Assembly (NCBI GenBank): GCA_029721435.1
Contig: CM056587.1
Span: 18,422,667 to 18,486,666, forward strand
Source of the DNA: Gymnothorax reevesii
Taxonomy: Eukaryota > Chordata > Actinopteri > Anguilliformes > Muraenidae
Length of the DNA: 64,000 nt
Reading direction: 5' to 3'
Notes under the pieces: generated by a model
Told to the model about the DNA's origin: nothing
The model's input: only the letters and a program-made list of their open reading frames with translations
Databases searched by the model: none
Shown: in pieces, positions 48,217 through 59,967 of the stretch
Layout: the number at the start of each line of letters is the position of its first letter
How positions within the stretch are numbered: the first letter of the stretch is position 1
Translations under genes and position numbers: made by a program

Positions 48217-48959
48217 CCACTAAGAGGCGAGAGACTCGCGCCGAATTCGTGAGACTTGGCATCTCTGGTATATGATCCTGTATTCCTCGTATTTTTGTAA
48301 TTTGATCATTTGCTCTTCATTGGTAAAATATGCTGCTCTGTTGCCGGTAGACGATTGGTCATACGCTACAAACGCCATCTCTGTTATGTGAACACGCAGA
48401 TATCTAGGTCAGGAGAACTCCGGTTAACATTTCAAGTTGATAAGCAGCTTCGATGGACCGCTTAGCGAGACTGCTGGCTTAGTGAAGCCCAGCAATAACT
48501 GAAAGCATTGCTCATTTGCGCACTGTTACTGTGTAGGGTGAGAAATCATTTGTGATGTTTTATAAAGTTCATACAGCAGTAAGTTCAAAAATCCACGCAG
48601 TGCTGTATTTAACACAGTGTGTGTCTACACGAATCACTGTCAGCATCAGGTAATGCATAATCTATAAATTACTCTGTTTATTTTATTAAAAAAATAAGCA
48701 ATTATCATTTTAAAAAATAAAATTACACTGAGTTATAATAATTGGTTATGACAGAATTTTTATGCCCCTGTCCGTCACAATGACGGACAATCAGAAAGTG
48801 TAACGCAACCTCTGAGGTGACCCGTCTGGGCTGCAGGCAGGCCAGTTTAGCAGCCAGACTCTGACTATGGATCCATGATGTTTTAACAGGTGCACAATGT
48901 GGTTTGGCATTCTCTTGCTGAAATAATCAAAGCTTTACCAGAAAAAGATGTCTGCACGG

Positions 48960-49700
48960 CAATATACGTTGCTCAAAAACCTGTATATATTGTTCAGCAT
49001 AATTGTGGTCTTCACAGATGTGCAAGTTACCCATGCCACCTGCACTAATGCACCCCCATACTAATATGGATGCTGGCTTCCGAACTGTGCTCTGATAAAA
49101 TGCCGGATGTTCCCTCTACTTCTTAGCCTAAAGGACATAGCATCCTTGATTTCCCAAAAAGATTTAAGATTTTAATTGGTCAGACCACCTGATAGTTTTC
49201 CACTTCGTTCACAGGCCATTATAAATGAGCTTAGGCCCAGAGAAGGCAGCAGCCTTCTGGATATTTCTGGATATTTTTTTTTTTCGTTACAAAGTAAAAC
49301 TTTAACTTGCATTTGTGGATGCAGAAACAAATCGTGCTTACTGATAATGGTTTTCAGAAGTGTTCCTGAGCCCATGCATTGATTTCCACGACAGAAATCT
49401 GTTTGTTTTTAATGCAGTGCCACCTGAGGGCCTGAAGATCAAGGCCATAGAATATTGTTTTTTTGGCCTTGTCCCTCGCATGCAGAAATTTCTCCAGATT
49501 CTCTGAGTAATTTTATGATATTGCATACCGTAGATGATGAAATCCCGTGTTTCCTTGCAATTTTTTTTCCTAACTTGTTGAACAATTTTCCCATGCAGTC
49601 TCTCACAGAGCGGTGAATCCCACACCATCTTCTGAAAGACTCAGCCTCTCTGAGATAGATAATGATAATGAGCCTCTTTTCATACCCATTCATGTCACTG
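48960..49700 (-). pseudogene. Tc1-like transposase relic
   Basis: On the minus strand the region from the helix-turn-helix (ARKHGISSSTVCNIIKLLRE, about 49510-49570) to the segment equal to GMGNLHIC (about 49020) can be followed at DNA level. The reading frame is broken several times. It is collinear with the plus-strand copy at 63377-64000: TGTGCAAGTTACCCATGCC at 49019-49037 is the inverse of GGCATGGGCAACTTACACA near the window end. It cannot make a functional protein. Confidence 0.85.
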
Positions 49701-50010
49701 ACCCGATGCCTATTTATCTAATTACCGGTGAGATGTTTCTCCAGGTGTATTTTATTACCATAATGAAACATTTCCAGTCTTTTGTTGCCCCTGTCTCAGT
49801 TTTTTTGAAACATGTTGCTGACATCAGACTAAGGATGAGTAAATATTTTTCTAAAAACAATAAATTTCTCTGCTTCAACATTTGAAATATTGTCTTTGAA
49901 CCATTTTTGATTACATATAGGGTTTAAATGATGTGGTAGTCATTGAATTCTGTTTTTACTAACATTTTACACAGTGTCCCAATTAATTATTTATTTTTAT
50001 TGTATTTTTT

Positions 50011-51631
50011 TTCCCATTTGGGGGGTCCAGCTCCTGATTCTTTAAAATAATTCCAGAATCATATCTGGTATAATCAACGGGTTCAGGGGCATGTATATTT
50101 GTGTAGGGTTCACGGTTTTTAATCATTATTCATCCGAAGATGAATTGGCTCGGTCATCAACTGGTTGATTTTGCTTCTGATCAGATTTCAACATCGCTAT
50201 GCAAAAATATTTGATTTGGATATTAGAATAACAGCGATCCTATCCCAACATCATAATTTCATGTATTACATTGATAGTCAAAATTTGATCTATGCTCTAA
50301 AAGTGCATCTGTTGTTAAAAAAAATAATGGGGTTACTATAACATGAGCATCATAATGTGAAGTTCCCAAACCACAGTTTAATGTATGAAGTCATTAGACT
50401 GCAGTTAGCTTTTCTGGCCCAGTGCTGCTCTCTTTTGGGGAAACGCTGCTATTTATTTTATGACATAATTATTACTCTGAGAGAGTATGGGAGCCATAGC
50501 GATGGTTCACTGACCACTGCAACAGCAGTCATCAAATTCATATGATTATTTTTACGCATTGATGAAACACAATACTTAGTTGGTAAAGCAGATCAATGTC
50601 TCTCAATATGTAAACCGTGCTGTTTCTGGGATTATTTGCCCAAAGTTTCATTAAATCCAAGGATAAATTTTCAGAATTAAAATGCATATATATGAATTTG
50701 TGGTTACATCACATCCAAATTAAAATTTAACACAAATTGATATATTATAGGTTTAGATACATTGTACCTTTCCATCTTCAAATATTAAATATTTACCTGT
50801 GTGTGTCTCGGCCATATTGTTGTCCCTGTCTTACTCTCAGTCACAACAAATTACATTTTGAATTATTCATCATTATTGAGTAAAGGCTCATGAATACAGA
50901 ATCTCAAGTAAGGGCTTCAGTTTCTCTTTTTTGACAACACAATCCGCATTGGTTGTTGGTGAGGCTTCTTAAAAGAGACCTGTTTAAGCTCTTTCCAGAC
51001 CGCTGTTGCATTCAGCATTCAGACATGAAATGAGGCTATAAATTCAGCTCAAATAATCCAAATAGTATTATTACCCGTGGTGGATTATACTAGAAAAATA
51101 TTGAATGCAAAATTAGGTTTGGGATGGTGTTTAAACCCTGACTTGGTATTAGTTTGCATTATACTTCCACACAGTAACTAAACTCAAGCCATTCAAAATT
51201 AAGTTGTTTTACATGCTTTTGTTTATAAGTGTGATTTTATGGCACACCATCAGAATGTTTAACTTGGGTCCGTAAGCGCAACCCTAATTCTGACAAAGAT
51301 GGTACAACACGGAAAACGCAAATAAAATCAAAAAGGACGACTTGAAAAGTCCTTTCACCCACTTCTATTTTGAAAACATTACAACACATTATTAGCTCTG
51401 ACATGAATTTAATTGCTGATTGAAAATATAATGTGATGACTGCCAAAGAGTCCAAAAAAGTTGGCATAGTTGACTGTTTATCACTATTTAACCTCCTCCA
51501 ATGGGGATTTTCAGTACCGTGGCATCACTATAAAAGGGTATAAAAGCCCTTCAGTAGCATCATCTTAAAATGCATGTTATCTCCAACTGGTTCCCATTCA
51601 CTTTTCCTAATTAAGGAAGAGAAGGAGCATA
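50011..51631. other. Intergenic DNA
   Basis: AT-rich sequence. At about 51260-51480 there is a degenerate stretch ending in AAAAAAGTTGGCATAGTTG that may be a worn end of the same Tc1-like family. Nothing else is recognised. Confidence 0.4.
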
Positions 51632-51786
51632 GCCATGATGTGATAATAATTAATTAATTGATTACACCACCGACGGTTTTGATGCTAGTCTTCTTGAGGG
51701 TATTGAATCATCCCTCAATGTCCCCTTAAGAAAGCTTGTGTCAAAATCTTGGTGATTTTATAAATTAATTATTATCACATTGTGGC
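51632..51786. repeat. Imperfect palindrome, arms about 75 nt
   Basis: The left arm starts GCCATGATGTGATAATAATT. The right arm ends AATTATTATCACATTGTGGC, the inverse with two changes. The pairing continues through TTTTGATGCTAG against inverse TTTTGACACAAG and CTTCTTGAGGG against inverse CTTTCTTAAGGGG, down to a few unpaired bases at the centre. It is a MITE-like hairpin. Confidence 0.87.
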
Positions 51787-52714
51787 TGCGAGTGTACGAC
51801 AGCTCCTCTTCACATCTAATCAGCAACCAAACATTAATTTGGTCATTTGCAAGGACTAATAAGCAGAACGACTAGCCAGTTTTCCCTAGCATTGTTGTGC
51901 ATTGCATCACACAGTCATCAGGCATTTTTCTATCCATAAATGAGACTGGATAGTCAGGCCAAGGGTTGTTAAGACACAATTTTAAATACTATTTTTGCTA
52001 CCATATTTGCATCATAAAATGGCTTGTGCCATGCTAAGTCCTCAAACTTTCAAATTATACATAGCTCTAGAGTGTAGAGCAATATTTCAAGATATAAAAA
52101 TGCAATTATTCCCTGTGGCCTGCCCTCGGGCCAATGCTTGTGAAAGGTATAAGTTTCGCATTTTTACTGTATTCTTTTTAACACTGAAAACATTTTGAAT
52201 AAGTTAAGATAAATTAAACTGCTGAAAAATGCTATTAGGAGAGATATATTTAAAAATAATTTTCAGATGAATTATTAGTTTTATTACAATCCTAACAATA
52301 TCCATGTACATTGTCAGTGTGGCTGATTGGTGATCTCTTTGTCCTTCGTGAATTCATAATGTCTTAATCATGACAGGCTTATGCATTGGCATTGATTATT
52401 CAGTAAATAACTAGTTTGAATGTTAATCAGGTGATCTTAAATGCGAACAGGTTGCGTGCAATTATGCATTAAAAGGTAAGAGACTTCTGTGCCTCTGATG
52501 GCAAAAGCAGCTAAAACTTGTGCAGACGATATTACATTTTCTTCTTTTCCACTGGTATAATATCTGCTGTTGTTAGCTACAGGTTTACACAATGAGAAAA
52601 CACAAAATACTCGTTTACAATGACACTCATTTACAAAATGAAGTAGCGCTGTTTATTTGTACTTTTGGCAATACAGTATGACTCCTCGAAAATTACATCC
52701 CCATTAGTCCTGGA
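51787..52714. other. Intergenic DNA, nothing recognised
   Basis: AT-rich sequence without supported exons, RNA genes or transposon ends. Confidence 0.5.
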
Positions 52715-53190
52715 GCTGCGGGGGGTCCTGTGTGCAATCAGATGTCCCCTCATTTTAACTCTTGAACCTGATCGTACTCCCCTAGGTTAGTAAAAAAAAA
52801 AAACTTGGGTGGATGGTCTGAATCATGAGCAGGAGGGGTCAAATTCAAGATGCATCCAAAATGGCCGCCATATCATAAAATCATCCATAACTCCTAAAGG
52901 AAAGGGGCTAGAGAAATAATTCTGGTGTCTTTACCTATGTTTCGGGGGTCAAGGAATGTAATGAAGCCTTGTTTTTGGTCATCACCATATTTTGTAATGG
53001 TGAAATCCAATATGGCGGTGTAAAGAGCATAGCGAGCTGTAACTTGCTTAGTACTTGGTCTTAAGTTACAAATTTGGTGTCCTTCCTTTAGTTTTAAGGG
53101 TCAAGGAGTCAATTGAGTCAATTGTCAGAAATGATAGTTTATTACTTAATGGTGAAATCCAATATGACTGCATGTATGACATCCACTGTT
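52715..53190 (+). repeat. Left arm of large inverted repeat
   Basis: It pairs with 55050-55545 in opposite orientation. Shared landmarks are CCTGTGTGCAATCAGATGTCCCCTC (read in two pieces), AACTTGGGTGG (right arm AACTTGGGTGGGAGG), CATCCATAACTCCT, GGGGCTAGAGAAATAATT, ATGGTGAAATCCAATATGGC, and AGTACTTGGTCT (right arm AGTACTTGGTCTAGAG). The two copies are diverged and belong to one non-coding repeat family. Confidence 0.9.
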
Positions 53191-55049
53191 AGTCAGTAAC
53201 AATACATAATCAAATTTTGGCAACAGATGACAGGATTAATGCAAGTTGCAAGTAAGCATTATCAGCTACCGGTATGTTGTTGGTGACAAGATAACAACAG
53301 CCTTATCTTAAAAAAAAGCTAGACATATTGAAAAATACCCCAAGAAACACCTGGGGTAATACTATTCGCACTACATGTAGTCCACTTTTTAAATTGCAGT
53401 AAATTGATTGGCTCATTTTTTATCCAATTCCCGAGTGATTAAACTTTCCACAGTAACTGAAACACATTTATTGGACAGTCAGAAAAGTATTACAAGCCTT
53501 TGCATATCAGCAAGCTCGGTGGAATCCTCTCAACGTTGCACACATTGCGTGGCTGAAATTGACACAAATAGAAAAATAAAAAGACCCCCAAAACCCTGAA
53601 GTGTTCCGTTACATTTACAGGATTTAAATGAGGTAAGGACATGGCCAATGGGAATTATTTTGAATGAACCAGGACCGGAGGGCTCCTTCTACTGGATATA
53701 TCGGTCTCTGGAGGAAGGATTCAATGAAGATTAGGTTAGGCTCCTACTTTTGCTTTTCGTTTTGGAATGTATACCGTATTCATCAAAATCAAATGCTGAA
53801 TGAGGTTTTTTTCCTGTTTAAAATGTTAACTGGTCATGCATTTCGGTGGACCCCCGGTACGTTCATTGCACCATTCTGCTGAATCTAGGGAGGCATATAT
53901 TGTTTGATTTTCCCTGAAAGTGGAATGTTTGTTCTGTTAAAATAATATATATTTCAGAAATCAGTTATTACTGAGTTGGTGAGTTTCACTTGTTCCTTAT
54001 AAGGTGCAGAAAGTGTTGAAATAAGGTTGTGAGCTCGGAAGTGGCAACTGCTAGCTTTCATTGCAGGGTGATAGTCTGACTGTTTAGCCAGCAGTTTATT
54101 TAATGAGTATGTGTGCTGGCTTGGGGGACTTTGAAGAAAATGGACAAACTCTAAACTTTATTATGGAGAAAAGGCATGTTTTGTGTTTGGAGAGGCTACT
54201 GGTGACCACTGATGTTCAACTGCACTGATGTTGATAAATTCATGCTAAACTCAACGAGAAAATCATTAATTCATATTAAATTGCATGCCTTAAAAGTTTA
54301 TTTGTGTTAAATACATGATTTTTTAATGATTTGACAGCGCACAATTTTGAGGGATCTCAGACTTTGGGGACTCACCTGGAGAGCTGTCTAATTTCGCTCA
54401 TAGCAAATAGGTAATCTAGAATGTAATGCTCTAGATGAATTATACTTGTGATCAAGGCTTTTATGATCCCAGAAATGTATAGTTTTAAGCCCCAGCAGTT
54501 TTTCAATTCTCAGTATTATTTCTTTTGCAATTTCAATATTAAATTTTCATGAGGATTATTTGTGTTTCCAGCCCCTTTTCTCTACCAAAATCATGAAAAT
54601 AAACTGAAATGCAATGGGAGTCTAATTGCTTCACGTGTCTAGACTCAGTTCAGCCATTCCGTTCCTGTCTGTGAAGCTGCAATCTTGAATTATAAAGCCT
54701 TAAATAACCCCCAAATAGCCAGATTTGGCTTCTGAGCAAAGGGGTTAAGATCTTGTGTTTAGCTGTAAACAGTTGAGGGCATTCTCAAGGCACATTCATC
54801 ATATCATTTTAATCTGATGAAGAAATGGCATCAATATCAGAATGTTCATTTACATTTCAACAAGGTTCTTGTGTGACATGACTGATGATGCAGTAGTAAT
54901 TACCTTGCTATTTTACAGATGTCACCACTGTTTTAGGCCTAAGGGGCTCATTTCAAAGTCATTTACTCCAAAGTATGCCCCAGTTTGAAAGGGAGATCCA
55001 AATTGGGTTGAATCTGCTTTCCGGTGATGATAACTCCAAGGACCATGAT
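53191..55049. other. Spacer between inverted-repeat arms
   Basis: 1.86 kb of AT-rich DNA without coding potential. The last 120 bases or so (about 54930-55049) look like more of the right-hand repeat copy that the left copy lacks. That favours two independent insertions over one element with long TIRs. Confidence 0.5.
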
Positions 55050-55545
55050 CTTAGCCCTTGCCAAGACAGTGATTGTGATAGCCATATTGGATTTTACCAT
55101 TCCGAAATGAATTATAATTTCTGAAAATGGCCCGAATTGATTCCTTGACCCTAAAAACTTGGGTAAGAACACCGAATTTGTAACTCTAGACCAAGTACTA
55201 AGCAAGTTACGGCTCGCCACACCCTTTACACCGCCATATTGGATTTCACCATTACCAAATATGGCGATGACCAAAAACATGGCTTCATTGCATTCCTTGA
55301 CCCCCAAAACCTTGGTAATTATTTCTCTAGCCCCTTTCCTTGAGGAGTTATGGATGATTTTATAATATGGCGGCCATCTTGGACGCCGTCTTGAATTTGA
55401 CCCCTCCTGCCCGCGATCCAGACCTCCCACCCAAGTTTTTTTTTTTACTTACCTAGGGGTGTACTATCAGGTCCAAGAGTCAAGATGAGGGGACATCTGA
55501 TTGCACACAGGATCCCCCTCAGCCCCCGGACTACATAAAAAAAAA
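55050..55545 (-). repeat. Right arm of large inverted repeat
   Basis: This is the inverse of 52715-53190. It includes runs of A/T next to the CCCACCCAAG motif that mirror the A-run at 52793-52804. A 155-codon minus-strand frame crosses it, but the same DNA in the left arm is not open, so the frame is incidental. Confidence 0.9.
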
Positions 55546-57446
55546 AAAAACTGAATATTTGGGGCCAACTATTTCCAAAATGAAAATATATGTATGTGTT
55601 ATGTGGCCAGATATAAATTGAACATAAAAAATACTTTGAGGTGTTCACTGTGAATGATTTTAGCCTTTCTCTGAAAGCAGAAATGTCAAATGCCATAGCG
55701 CCTCCCTGTTCTTTGTGAGTTTCAATACAAAGTGATTCATTTAATTCTCTTAATTGGCTAAAGGTCTGCTCATCTTCTCAATGCACTAAGTGGCTGCTGC
55801 TTGAAAATCATGAAAGTATTCAGACACTGAAGCCCTCTAAGAGTGAAATTTGACACCCCAGTGCATTATTGAAACTTAAGCCTTTCATTCCAGATCTGAC
55901 ACATTTTTCTCACAGAACCTTGTTTGCAAAACCGAATTTTAGATGGCTCCATCACCAAAAGGAAACCATTTTATTTCTCAATCATTGCCTGGGAAAAAAC
56001 AGAACAAAAATAACATTCAACTACATAAGCAGGCATGGAATGACCCACATTCATTCATGTATTTGTTATACAGAGTTTGAGACAGTTTAACAAAGTGATG
56101 AAACAAATCACTTGTTCAGGGAGATGGGGGGTTGAGGTTATGGCTGTCTATTCTGTCCCACTTGTGAATTAAACTTAAGTAACCCTGTGTGCTTAATCTT
56201 AGTGTTGCAGGAAATCTTTTCATTTTCAACTGCCATGATAACACCAGACACCATACAAGATATAAATATGACTTGCCTTTCACTTTATGCTTTTAAATGA
56301 ATTCACTATTTCCGAATCATTTTGCGTCTGCTGTTTTAAAATTCACTCTGTATGGTATTCAATGAATTGCAAATATTTTATGTCTCCTCTTTTAGATCCC
56401 AAGTCATGTTATAATGGTTCCTATATTGGCAAGGTCTGATAAAGATTTGTATTGAGCATTATAAGGAAAAGGAAACCAAAAAGAGAGGTGCAGTGCCTTC
56501 CACAATCTAAACAGGAACTAAGTTGAACTCCTAACACCACTATCTCATTCCCTTTTGGGGTCAGTGACTGATGCATCATCGTATTTGTAGTGCTTAACAG
56601 AGAGAAAAATCTGAGTGTGTGTGCACATGTATCTGGATATGAGGGAGAGAGAGAGAGGTGTGTCAGACTAAAAGAAATTCACCAACTACATTAGATCTTA
56701 AAGATCAAGTATGAAAACAATAGAACAAATTCACTAACTTCGTAAATATACCTTGGAACTAAAGAAATCGCCATACCCGCCCACTTGGAGAGTGGGTGTT
56801 TTGCATCGAATGAGACGTATTTAATTAAAATATATGATCAGTCAAAGTCTGGACTTCTGCGACTTCCTCGTAATTCCACTTAAACTTGCATGTGTTTTAA
56901 CAGCATCAAATTTTTCACTCACTGCTACATATTTCAAAAAAATGGAAAAATTAAAATGGAAGAATTATTCAAATCAGGAAAATTATTTTTGATAATAAGA
57001 ATTGCAGATCAAATTTTAAATGAAAAGGAAATTTTAAAACATGCGATTTTGCAAGACTCACCAGTCTGCTGAGTGAATGCTCAAAGGCAAACAAAAAGAG
57101 GGTCCTTTTATTATTTTCTTTTTAGGAATACCCTTCAAATGCTACAAGCTGCTATCCTGCTTTCTCTGCAGAGGCTGCCCAGTCTACCAGATTAGGTGAA
57201 GTAATGCTGGCTGGAAACTACAGTGATTCAGTTCAGTTAGGTTTATTTATGCATGCCTCGTCAAAGTAACTGAGTTGCCATTTTGAGCTGAACGGTTTCA
57301 GGCCGTTAGGAGCTGCAGCACATTTTTTGTCAGATTATTAAGTGGATAGTCATTGATGGTCCGATTCAAAGTCACAGTCCGTGAGCAGCAAAAATGTACT
57401 GACAAAAGTTACATTAAGAATATACTTTTTCCTTTTTCTTCTGAAT
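55546..57446. other. Intergenic DNA, nothing recognised
   Basis: AT-rich sequence with a short GA run at about 56644-56656. No feature is supported. Confidence 0.5.
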
Positions 57447-57720
57447 GGGGAGTGACGCAGTGGATACCACCATTTAGTAACGGAGAGTAGTTTGAATCCT
57501 GCCTCAGATGCATTCATGGAGCTAGGAGGTTCTCTAAGTGTATCTCGTCTGTTGCTCTAGTCCCGTCTTGCAGTCCAAAGACATGTTGTGTATACCAACC
57601 TAAGAGTATGCAAAGGTCATATTTGTGTGTATATTTATGGGTGTCCACGCCCAATGGATTGGCATAAACTGTCCAGCGTGTATTCCTCACATATGGACGA
57701 AGCAACCGAGATGTCACCCA
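57447..57720 (+). mobile_element. Old tRNA-derived SINE
   Basis: The head GAGTGACGCAGTGGATA resembles the A-box region, and GTTTGAATCCTGCCTC at about 57490 the B-box region, of the common fish tRNA SINEs. Body motifs follow in the expected order: GGAG..TTCTC, CAGTCCAAAGACATG, GCCCAATGGATTGG, and CTGTCCAGCGTGTATTCC. It is heavily mutated and lacks a clear tail or target duplication. Confidence 0.75.
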
Positions 57721-58762
57721 TTGGTTTCAGTGTACCATTTAGGAAGCCTCGATTTTGGACATTTTAACAACGCCATTTAGAAACTGGAGGTGATTCCTCT
57801 TGGACAAGAGCATGAGTTGAAAATCCACGGAGGAGCGAGGAGTGGATCTGACCGTATCTGATGAGGGCCAGAGGATAACCTCGCCCCCAAAGCATATCTG
57901 GCTTTATCCTTAATTCTAGTCTATAAGGGACCATAATTCACAAAAATGAACATCATGATATATCGAAGGAGACTTGAAACATGCAATAAATACAATAAAA
58001 TAATGTGGCAAATCATTATTGAGATAAATTGTCACAACTTCTTCAGACTTAAAATTAAGCTCATGTTCGTTGTTTCTAGTTTAGCTTGGTCAGCTGTGGG
58101 AATTCAGTCATAAACTCTATGGAGTTTCTATTTCTATCTCTCATAAAACCGATATAAATCACGACGGTAAATGATGGGATGAAGTGCCTGTGACTGGTTT
58201 CGGGGAAGTTTTTTTTTTTTTTAAGACAATTTTGTCATGTATAATATGCTATGTTGTATTTCGCAAAAAGATGGTCTTTTGAATGATTTACTTTTGAAGA
58301 GATGTGGTGGCTGTGGTTAGTCTATTGTAGACCTACTTTTCTGTGCTCATTTTATTGAGTCATGTAGACTTACCGTTCACACATCTGAGTAGTTACACTT
58401 ATTTAAGTTGTCACGACGTCACTATAAAAGTATGACCTCTATAAAACGTATGTAAAAAATGTAATTCATCAAGCGAAATACGTTTGCGGCAATTGTGCAA
58501 GGTTTAATTTAATATTTACCGTTCAGTAAGGCAATCGCTGCTATCTGTACCATCAGAGAACATGACAGCGCGGGCTGTGTTTGGAACTATAGAGGTTTAC
58601 ATGAGCCACGTGACCGCTCTGACGGCAACATCAGAAGCTGTCATAACTCTCTCCAGCTCTGCTGCGTCCATCTTTTTATACAGTCTATGATTCCTCATTA
58701 GAAGGTGACTGGTTATGACAGTGGCTCCAGATCTCAACCTCCCTGCAACCCAGCAGATACAA
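57721..58762. other. Intergenic DNA with a common repeat end
   Basis: Mostly AT-rich. TCCATCTTTTTATACAGTCT at 58668-58687 is a string I recognise from many fish interspersed repeats. The repeat body may start near 58550. Confidence 0.4.
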
Positions 58763-58914
58763 GAAGGTCAACTAGTAGATAGAATGGAATCCTTTAGCAA
58801 ACATTTTTTCTGTGTACAAAAATAAAATCCTCTCTATAGAAGGTCAAATAGTAGATAGAATGGAATCCTTTAACAAACATTTTTTCTGTGTAAAAAAATG
58901 AAATCCTCTCTATT
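58763..58914. repeat. Tandem duplication, 76-bp period, two copies
   Basis: GAAGGTCAACTAGTAGATAG at 58763 recurs at 58839 with one change. Both copies then share AATGGAATCCTTTA, AACATTTTTTCTGTGTA and AAATCCTCTCTAT. The few differences point to a fairly recent duplication. Confidence 0.92.
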
Positions 58915-59845
58915 TTGCCTCAAAATTCATGGGAAAAGTTCTGTGATTCCGACGTTTTTTTTTCTTTTCTTTTTTTTTTATGAGAAACTACCGTTGTAAA
59001 CACACCTGAGATTGTAGGCACATCTTCCCCCTTTCAGCCAGAAAGAATCCACGGACTCTGAACCTCAATTTTATATGTTAAAATTATGTCGATTATGTTA
59101 TAATATATTTGTATTGGGAGTATAAATGTAGAGAAACGGTAACCATGGCGGCCACTGTAAGACGCAATTTCAGGTGAAGTCCAGTTATCCCCACACGTGG
59201 AAGTGTCACGTTTATTCAGGTAATTCCCATAAACTCCGAATTTGCGCAAAGTCTTATTTATTTCTTTTGAGCGTGGGACCCTCTTTATTTTTTGGCCAAG
59301 TGAGCCCTATTTTTTTTTTTTTTACTGAAAATTTCTCGGAGCACTTGGCACAGAATGAGCAATACCGTGTATATTCTGTCGCATTATTCCCAGTAATTAT
59401 TTTATCACTAGTTTAAGCAACAATTTGTTTGCCCCCTAACCCCAACCCAAAGGTTGACAGTGTAGTTTGGCCTAATAAATAAAAACATAATCTGAAATTG
59501 GTGCGGCGATCAAATTGTAAAATTAACTTATCCCGAAAGCCATGTCTAAGGCACAGATTCTGTGTACAACAAGCGGCCGCTTTTTCACTGCGGTGTGTCC
59601 TCCTCTCCCCTCATCTAACGTTAACGTCCTCTGTTCGCTGTTGACTAGATTTTTGCTGGTTGACATTGCCTGCGACGTAAGGGGAGGGAAATGGGCAGGT
59701 CATGTACATCATTTCCTTTAGAATTTAGCGCACCTAGCGTAGAAGCAAGTCTGTGCGAGTATGAGAACGGCAGCTCCAGCCTCAGTTCCACGTTAGATAT
59801 TCTACAACACAATACTTGACCGACACGCGATTAGCTTCCCCCGCC
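58915..59845 (+). promoter_or_regulatory. PRPS2: Presumed PRPS2 promoter and 5' UTR
   Basis: The last 300 bases before the ATG are richer in CpG than the surroundings, with GCGGCCGC at 59571-59580 and several further CG pairs. No TATA box was identified at a fitting place, consistent with a housekeeping promoter. The 5' UTR limit is unknown. The farther part is AT-rich with poly-T runs. Confidence 0.5.
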
Positions 59846-59967
59846 ATGCCGAATATTGTTTTGTTCAGCGGCAGTTCTCATCACGACCTTTCTCAGAAAG
59901 TGGCAGACAGACTTGGTTTGGATTTAGGCAAAGTGATAACGAAGAAATTCAGCAACCAAGAGACATG
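59846..59967 (+). CDS. PRPS2: PRPS2 exon 1 (ribose-phosphate pyrophosphokinase)
   Basis: PRPP synthetase makes phosphoribosyl pyrophosphate from ribose 5-phosphate and ATP in the cytosol, the entry to purine, pyrimidine and NAD synthesis. The start lies in a good context (CCGCCATGC). The exon encodes [20 protein letters not shown], then [20 protein letters not shown], plus two bases TG of residue 41; the donor is GTAAGT at 59968. Phe35, Asn37 and Glu39, known ATP contacts in the human enzyme, are present. IVLF and VADRL follow human PRPS2. Lys18 follows PRPS1, and the TG start of codon 41 excludes the Ser of human PRPS2 and allows the Cys of PRPS1. Synteny with FRMPD4 decides for PRPS2. The other exons lie beyond the window. 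Confidence 0.92.

Larger units (their letters stand above)
44993..48814. mobile_element. hAT transposon (3.8 kb) inserted in the Tc1-like element
   Basis: The left end CAGAGGTTGCGTTA (44993) and the right end TAACGCAACCTCTG (48801-48814) are perfect 14-bp inverted repeats of hAT type. They are flanked by an 8-bp target duplication with one mismatch: GGGTGACC at 44985-44992 and AGGTGACC at 48815-48822. Subterminal CCGTC motifs occur on both sides, as in CCGTCATTGTGACGG reading inward from the right end. No transposase remains. The interior is mostly three later insertions, listed separately. Confidence 0.88.
44646..50010 (-). mobile_element. Tc1-like transposon on minus strand, split by a hAT insertion
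   Basis: The two parts are 44646-44992 and 48823-about 50010; together they make about 1.5 kb, the normal size for this group. The left part starts near CAACCTCGCTTCCAGAAAAG. The right part ends near TTTTACACAGTGTCCCAATT, whose inverse matches the GTTGTGTAAAATG seen at the left end, as expected for terminal repeats. The right part carries a decayed minus-strand transposase of the same family as the copy at 63029-64000. The join is exact when the hAT and one copy of its 8-bp target duplication are removed. The right limit is approximate. Confidence 0.82.

Noticed and set aside
54963..55430. 155-codon minus-strand frame as a protein gene
   Set aside because: It crosses the right inverted-repeat arm. 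The homologous left arm is not open, and no known domain is visible.
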